A stretch of 9,819 bases of DNA, taken from assembly GCA_900316925.1 (NCBI GenBank), contig ONEU01000113.1, forward strand, positions 1 to 9,819, given 5' to 3'. The translations under genes and the position numbers were made by a program. The notes below the pieces were generated by a model. The model saw only the letters and a list, made by a program, of their open reading frames with translations. It did no database searches and was not told the origin of the DNA. Numbering within the stretch: position 1 is the stretch's first letter; the number at the start of each line of letters is the position of its first letter. Positions 6,808-9,819 of the stretch are shown piece after piece. This stretch comes from an uncultured Eubacteriales bacterium. Its GTDB lineage: Bacteria; Bacillota; Clostridia; Oscillospirales; Acutalibacteraceae.

Positions 6808-8025
6808 ATGAATATACTGACCGTTTCACAACTGAATTTTTATGTCAAGTCTCTCCTGCAGGAGGACGCTCACCTGAAAAACGTCTATCTGCGGGGAGAG
6901 ATCTCCAACCTGACCGATCACTACCGGTCAGGTCACATCTACCTCACCCTGAAGGACAGCAAATGTGCCGTCAAGGCGGTGATGTTCGCCGGCTATGCCC
7001 GTTCCCTGCGCTTCCGCCCGGAGGACGGGATGAAGGTGCTGGTCAGAGGAAGCATCTCCCTCTATGAGGTGACCGGCAGCTATCAGTTCATCATTGAGGA
7101 TATGATGCCGGACGGTGTCGGCGCTATGAATCTTGCCTTTGAACAGCTCAAAAGAAAGCTGTCGGAGGAAGGCTTGTTTGACGATGCCCATAAAAAGCCG
7201 CTGCCTTTCCTGCCCCGCAGGATCGGCGTCATCACCTCCCCCACCGGTGCCGCCGTGCAGGATATCCTGCGCATCCTCCGGCGCCGCTATCCCCTGGGAG
7301 AGATCGTGATGTGCCCCGTACAGGTGCAGGGGGATGCCGCTGCCGCCCAACTGACGGAGGCCGTGAAGCGCTTCAACCGTCTGCGCTGTGCGGATGTGAT
7401 GATTCTCGGACGGGGCGGCGGCTCTGCCGAGGATCTCTGGGCTTTCAACGATGAGGCTCTTGCCCGTGCCGTCTATGCGTCGGAGATTCCCGTGGTATCG
7501 GCTGTCGGCCATGAATCCGACGTTGCACTCTGCGACTTTGTGGCGGATATGCGCGCCTCCACCCCCTCAGCCGCTGCGGAACTGGTATCTCCGGAGCCGG
7601 GAGTCCTCCATGAACTGCTCCTGCAGCGCCGCAGACAGCTCCGTGAACTGATCCGCCGGAAGCTCGATCAGGAGAAACGCCGTCTGGATACGGCTGCTTC
7701 GGCAAGAGTCCTGCGTTCCCCGCAGGAGATCGTCCATTTCCGCCGTATGAAGCTCGACCTGCTGCACGGCCGTCTGAGAGCCGCCGGTACAAGAGCCGTT
7801 TCCGACAGCCGGACCCGTCTGGCCGCCCTTGCCGGCAAGCTGGATGCGCTGAGTCCCCTGAAGGTACTGGGAAGAGGCTATGCCATTGCGTTAAAAGAGG
7901 ATCGTGTCATCGCTGAGACAAACGCCGTCAGCGAACACGATGATATCACCATAGTCCTCACGGACGGCCGGCTGCGCTGTACTGTTGAGGAGATCAGGAG
8001 GAACGAACAGAATGAAAGCACATGA
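6808..8025 (+). CDS. xseA: Exodeoxyribonuclease VII large subunit
   Basis: XseA is the catalytic subunit of exonuclease VII, which degrades single-stranded DNA from both ends to short oligonucleotides. The 405-residue product begins MNILTVSQLNFYVKSLL, a typical family start, with an N-terminal OB-fold (about 1-100) for DNA binding. The catalytic core follows, with GRGGGSAEDLWAFN (201-214) and VGHESD (233-238), then ASTPSAAAELVSP. After that come a long charged, Arg-rich helical region (about 265-350) that in this family forms the stalk binding XseB, and a C-terminal SPLKVLGRGYAI segment. A GTG at 6799 overlapping the ruvB stop would add three residues; ATG at 6808 fits the family better, although its ribosome site (GAGTG) is weak, so coupling to ruvB is likely. 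It overlaps xseB by 14 bases. Confidence 0.96.
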   Translation: MNILTVSQLNFYVKSLLQEDAHLKNVYLRGEISNLTDHYRSGHIYLTLKDSKCAVKAVMFAGYARSLRFRPEDGMKVLVRGSISLYEVTGSYQFIIEDMMPDGVGAMNLAFEQLKRKLSEEGLFDDAHKKPLPFLPRRIGVITSPTGAAVQDILRILRRRYPLGEIVMCPVQVQGDAAAAQLTEAVKRFNRLRCADVMILGRGGGSAEDLWAFNDEALARAVYASEIPVVSAVGHESDVALCDFVADMRASTPSAAAELVSPEPGVLHELLLQRRRQLRELIRRKLDQEKRRLDTAASARVLRSPQEIVHFRRMKLDLLHGRLRAAGTRAVSDSRTRLAALAGKLDALSPLKVLGRGYAIALKEDRVIAETNAVSEHDDITIVLTDGRLRCTVEEIRRNEQNEST

Positions 8026-8218
8026 TTTTGAAAAATCTGTCGGACGGCTGGAAGAGATCGTGACCCTTTTGGAAAACGGGGAGCTGTCTCTGGAGGAATC
8101 CATGAAGCTCTTTGAAGAGGGCAGTCATCTTTCCGCCGCCTGCTATCAGATACTACAGGAAGCCGAGCAGAAGATCACACAGATCGACGAATTTGAAACC
8201 GGGGAGGAACCGACATGA
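8012..8218 (+). CDS. xseB: Exodeoxyribonuclease VII small subunit
   Basis: XseB is the small helical subunit that assembles on the stalk of XseA and is needed for exonuclease VII activity. The 68-residue product matches the family in length and content. It forms two helices, with the conserved EKSVGRLEEIV start, then LENGELSLEESMKLFEEG and an acidic tail. The ATG at 8012 has a full AGGAGG site at 7996-8001; an in-frame TTG at 7985 would put nine residues of poor fit in front of it. The gene starts inside the end of xseA and its own stop overlaps the ispA start (ATGA), giving a tightly coupled trio. Confidence 0.95.
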   Translation: MKAHDFEKSVGRLEEIVTLLENGELSLEESMKLFEEGSHLSAACYQILQEAEQKITQIDEFETGEEPT

Positions 8219-9087
8219 CAAATGATGTAAGTAAAATTGAGCAGGAGCTGCTGACCTATCTGCCGCAGGGAAACGAGCCGGTGAAGACGCTGGTATCATC
8301 CATGACATACAGTCTGACGGCAGGCGGCAAGCGGGTACGTCCCCTGTTGGTACTGAGCTTTGCGGAATTATGCGGAGGCAGTGCAGAAGCAGCCATGCCC
8401 TTTGCCTGTGCCATAGAGATGATCCACACCTATTCGCTGATCCACGATGATCTTCCGTGCATGGACAACGACGATCTGCGCCGCGGCAAGCCCACCAACC
8501 ACAAGGTTTACGGAGAAGCCGCCGCGCTGTTGGGCGGCAACGGACTACTGACCCATGCCTTTGAAGCCGTCCTATCGGAGAAAGCCGTCACCCTCAACGG
8601 TGCAGACACCTGTGTAAAAGCCGGAAGGCTACTGGCGCAATGTGCGGGTGTCAATGGGATGCTGGGCGGACAGATCATTGATCTGGAAAGTGAGAACAAG
8701 CAGGTCTCGGTTGAGCGGCTGCGGATCATGGACGAGAAAAAGACAGGAGCGCTCATCCGTGCCGCCTGTCTGCTGGGCTGTCTGTCGGCAGGAGCAACTG
8801 ACGGGCAGATGCGTGCAGCGGAAGAATATGCCGCCCACATTGGTCTGGCATTCCAGATCGTTGACGACATCCTGGATGTCGTTTCCGACGCCGAAACATT
8901 AGGCAAGCCCATCGGCAGCGACCGCGAAAACAACAAATCCACCTATGTTTCCCTCCTTGGCATTGAGGAATGCCGCCGTCTGAGCCGTGAACTGACCGAC
9001 AAAGCCATTACTGCCCTCTCCGTCTTTGACACCGACATCACCTTCCTTTCCTCTCTCGCCCTCTCCCTCCGTGACCGCACCAACTAG
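8215..9087 (+). CDS. ispA: Polyprenyl synthetase, probably farnesyl diphosphate synthase
   Basis: This enzyme condenses isopentenyl diphosphate with allylic diphosphates, most likely producing farnesyl diphosphate for undecaprenyl and other isoprenoids. The 290-residue product has GGKRVRP (37-43), which binds diphosphate. Its first Asp-rich motif is DDLPCMD (D78, D79, D84) followed by DDLRRGKP, and its second is DDILD (D217, D218, D221). The residues just before the first motif (YSLIH) match the E. coli FPP synthase pattern, which favours a short C15 product over longer chains; this is an inference from chain-length rules. The ribosome site GGGGAGGA (8201-8208) lies 6 bases before the ATG, which overlaps the xseB stop. 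In many clostridia dxs follows this gene; here a repeat-rich, gene-free stretch follows instead. Confidence 0.95.
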   Translation: MTNDVSKIEQELLTYLPQGNEPVKTLVSSMTYSLTAGGKRVRPLLVLSFAELCGGSAEAAMPFACAIEMIHTYSLIHDDLPCMDNDDLRRGKPTNHKVYGEAAALLGGNGLLTHAFEAVLSEKAVTLNGADTCVKAGRLLAQCAGVNGMLGGQIIDLESENKQVSVERLRIMDEKKTGALIRAACLLGCLSAGATDGQMRAAEEYAAHIGLAFQIVDDILDVVSDAETLGKPIGSDRENNKSTYVSLLGIEECRRLSRELTDKAITALSVFDTDITFLSSLALSLRDRTN

Positions 9088-9101
9088 CGCAGAGCCTGCG
9101 C
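9087..9101. repeat. Small hairpin at the end of ispA
   Basis: GCGCAG-AGC-CTGCGC is a 6-bp stem that starts at the last base of the ispA stop codon. No T tract follows, so it is not a standard intrinsic terminator. A similar small hairpin (GCGGAG-GGA-CTCCGC, 3928-3942) lies at the corresponding outer end of repeat copy B, so it may mark the element boundary. Confidence 0.5.
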
Positions 9102-9308
9102 ACGCCGGCAAGCTGCCGGTCCCGTGTCACGCTGCCGTTCGCTTACGCTCACTCTGTATGTGGTAAGGCGAGGGTACAGTTTCGCTAACATCCGGCACGG
9201 CACAGCAGGGCTGTGAATTTTCTACCACCGCCGCCGCGCCCCTTATGAGGGGCGCTTGACGGCTGTTTCATCCAAAATTAATGGCACTGTTACTCAACCC
9301 AGAGTACC
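9101..9308 (-). repeat. Copy C of the modular intergenic repeat family, inverted
   Basis: Read on the - strand, 9308 to 9128 aligns block by block with copy B (3740-3925). The strongest stretches are GCCCTGCTG, GTGCCGGATGT, CAGAGTGAGCG, GCGAACG and AGCGTGAC. It contains the best hairpin of the family: a perfect 8-bp stem with a four-base loop at 9236-9255 (GCGCCCCT/AGGGGCGC). Its outer end, 9101-9127, is a 27-base segment repeated exactly in inverse at 9380-9406. There is no coding sequence in it. Confidence 0.75.
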
Positions 9309-9590
9309 CGTGCCTACTTCTTTACAGTGGTAGACGAGGATAGATAGTCGGATGATTGGAGGTCAAGCAGTCGTAGGTAACACGGGACCGGCAGCTTGCC
9401 GGCGTGCCTACTTCTTTGCAGTTGTAGACGAGGATAGATAGTCGGATAATTGGAGGTCAAGCAGTTGTTGGTAACACGGGACAGGCAGCTTGCCGGCGTG
9501 CCTACTTCTTTGCAGTTGTAGACGAGGATAGATAGTCGGATGATTGGAGGTCAAGCAGTCGTTGGTAACACGGGACCGGCAGCTTGCCGG
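9309..9590. repeat. Three tandem copies of a 94-bp unit
   Basis: The units are 9309-9402, 9403-9496 and 9497-9590, each exactly 94 bases with no spacer between them. By direct comparison copies 1 and 3 differ at 3 positions, copies 2 and 3 at 3, and copies 1 and 2 at 6. Each begins CGTGCCTACTTCTTT and ends in CCGGCAGCTTGCCGG, a 6-bp stem with a three-base loop. The unit is not a multiple of three in length, so no repeated peptide can be encoded in one frame. Single diverged units in the opposite orientation lie at 177-269 and 3648-3739. Confidence 0.95.
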
Positions 9591-9602
9591 TCCCTGTCTT
9601 TC
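9572..9602 (+). terminator. Terminator-like hairpin at the end of the tandem array
   Basis: At the last unit the terminal hairpin is lengthened to a perfect 10-bp stem (GGGACCGGCA at 9572-9581 with TGCCGGTCCC at 9585-9594, loop GCT). The T-rich stretch TGTCTTTCTCT follows it. Units 1 and 2 lack the extended right arm because the next unit begins there with CGTG. It could end transcription of the ruvC-ispA operon, since nothing better is seen after 9087, but it would leave about 500 bases of untranslated tail. Confidence 0.55.
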
Positions 9603-9630
9603 TCTATTGAAATCCTCACAGCGGAAAGCC

Positions 9631-9819
9631 ACCGTACTTTCCGAACATATCTCCGCACTGGGCGGGGATTTCACATAGAAGGAAGCAGGCACGGGTAATT
9701 TGAGAGAAAACGGAGCTGGAATTACCCGAAAAAACAGCCTGCAAGCGCCCCGTCAAGGGGCGTGGCGGCGGACAGAGAAAAAATCGGCGTAAGCCGCCGT
9801 GCCGGATGTTAGCGACATA
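9631..9819 (+). repeat. Copy D of the modular intergenic repeat family, cut by the window end
   Basis: Bases 9631-9697 match 58-118 of copy A (CCGTACT, CCGAACA, GGCGGGGATT, CAGGCACGGGTA). Bases 9698-9762 continue as in copy A and lead into the hairpin CGCCCC-GTCAA-GGGGCG (9746-9762). GTGCCGGATGTTAGCGA (about 9799-9815) then matches copies B and C, and the window stops before the expected end blocks. An inverted pair CGGGTAATT/AATTACCCG (9692-9700 and 9720-9728) is found only in this copy. No gene is supported here. Confidence 0.7.

Noticed and set aside
9236..9255. Terminator at the 8-bp hairpin
   Set aside because: The stem is strong, but no T tract follows it on either strand (TTGACGG on +, GGCGGCGG on -).
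9309..9590. CRISPR array
   Set aside because: The repeats are 94 bases long, directly adjacent, and have no unique spacers between them; no cas gene is nearby.
9408..9692. 94-codon open frame on the - strand across the tandem repeats
   Set aside because: The 94-base unit shifts frame at each copy, so the peptide is not repeated as a domain would be, and the product matches nothing I recognise.
9088..9819. Integron attC sites or a phage attachment site
   Set aside because: Imperfect palindromes and repeated ends raised the idea, but there is no integrase gene, no tRNA gene, and the conserved attC core sites were not seen.

Overview
The window looks like chromosomal DNA from a low-GC-phylum but moderately GC-rich anaerobe, most likely a Ruminococcus-like member of the Clostridia (Oscillospirales). 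This is an inference. It rests on strong AGGAGG-type ribosome sites, sigma-A promoters of TTGAnn-17-TAnAAT type, a lipoprotein signal peptide with a Ser/Glu-rich tether, and the gene order xseA-xseB-ispA common in Clostridia. All recognisable genes lie on the + strand.

Layout. Bases 1-328 hold no gene. They contain a degenerate copy of an intergenic repeat family and end in a very good promoter (274-302). Next come a lipoprotein of unknown function (329-1126) and a two-gene ABC export module: an ATPase (probably starting at a TTG at 1227) and a polytopic permease of the putative ABC-exporter type. The module ends at a clear intrinsic terminator (3561-3597). A 466-base gene-free gap follows, with a second hairpin, another copy of the repeat family and a promoter (3954-3982). 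That promoter drives what looks like one compact operon of about 5.1 kb: ruvC, a histidine phosphatase, ruvA, ruvB, xseA, xseB, ispA. Its junctions are 4- to 14-base overlaps or gaps of at most 20 bases. The last 732 bases have no gene. They hold an inverted copy of the repeat family, a 94-bp unit repeated three times in tandem, a terminator-like hairpin and the start of a further copy that runs off the window.

How the genes work together. RuvA, RuvB and RuvC form the resolvasome that migrates and cuts Holliday junctions. XseA and XseB form exonuclease VII, a single-strand DNA exonuclease. IspA makes farnesyl diphosphate for isoprenoid synthesis. The phosphatase is translationally coupled to ruvC but has no evident link to recombination.

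The most interesting feature not explained by the genes is the modular repeat family. It occupies all three longer gene-free stretches, at the boundaries of the inferred transcription units, and is absent from every intra-operon junction. Its copies share recognisable blocks but join them in different orders and orientations, and one block has been amplified into a 3 x 94 bp array. No clearly new protein system is visible; the protein genes are otherwise conventional.
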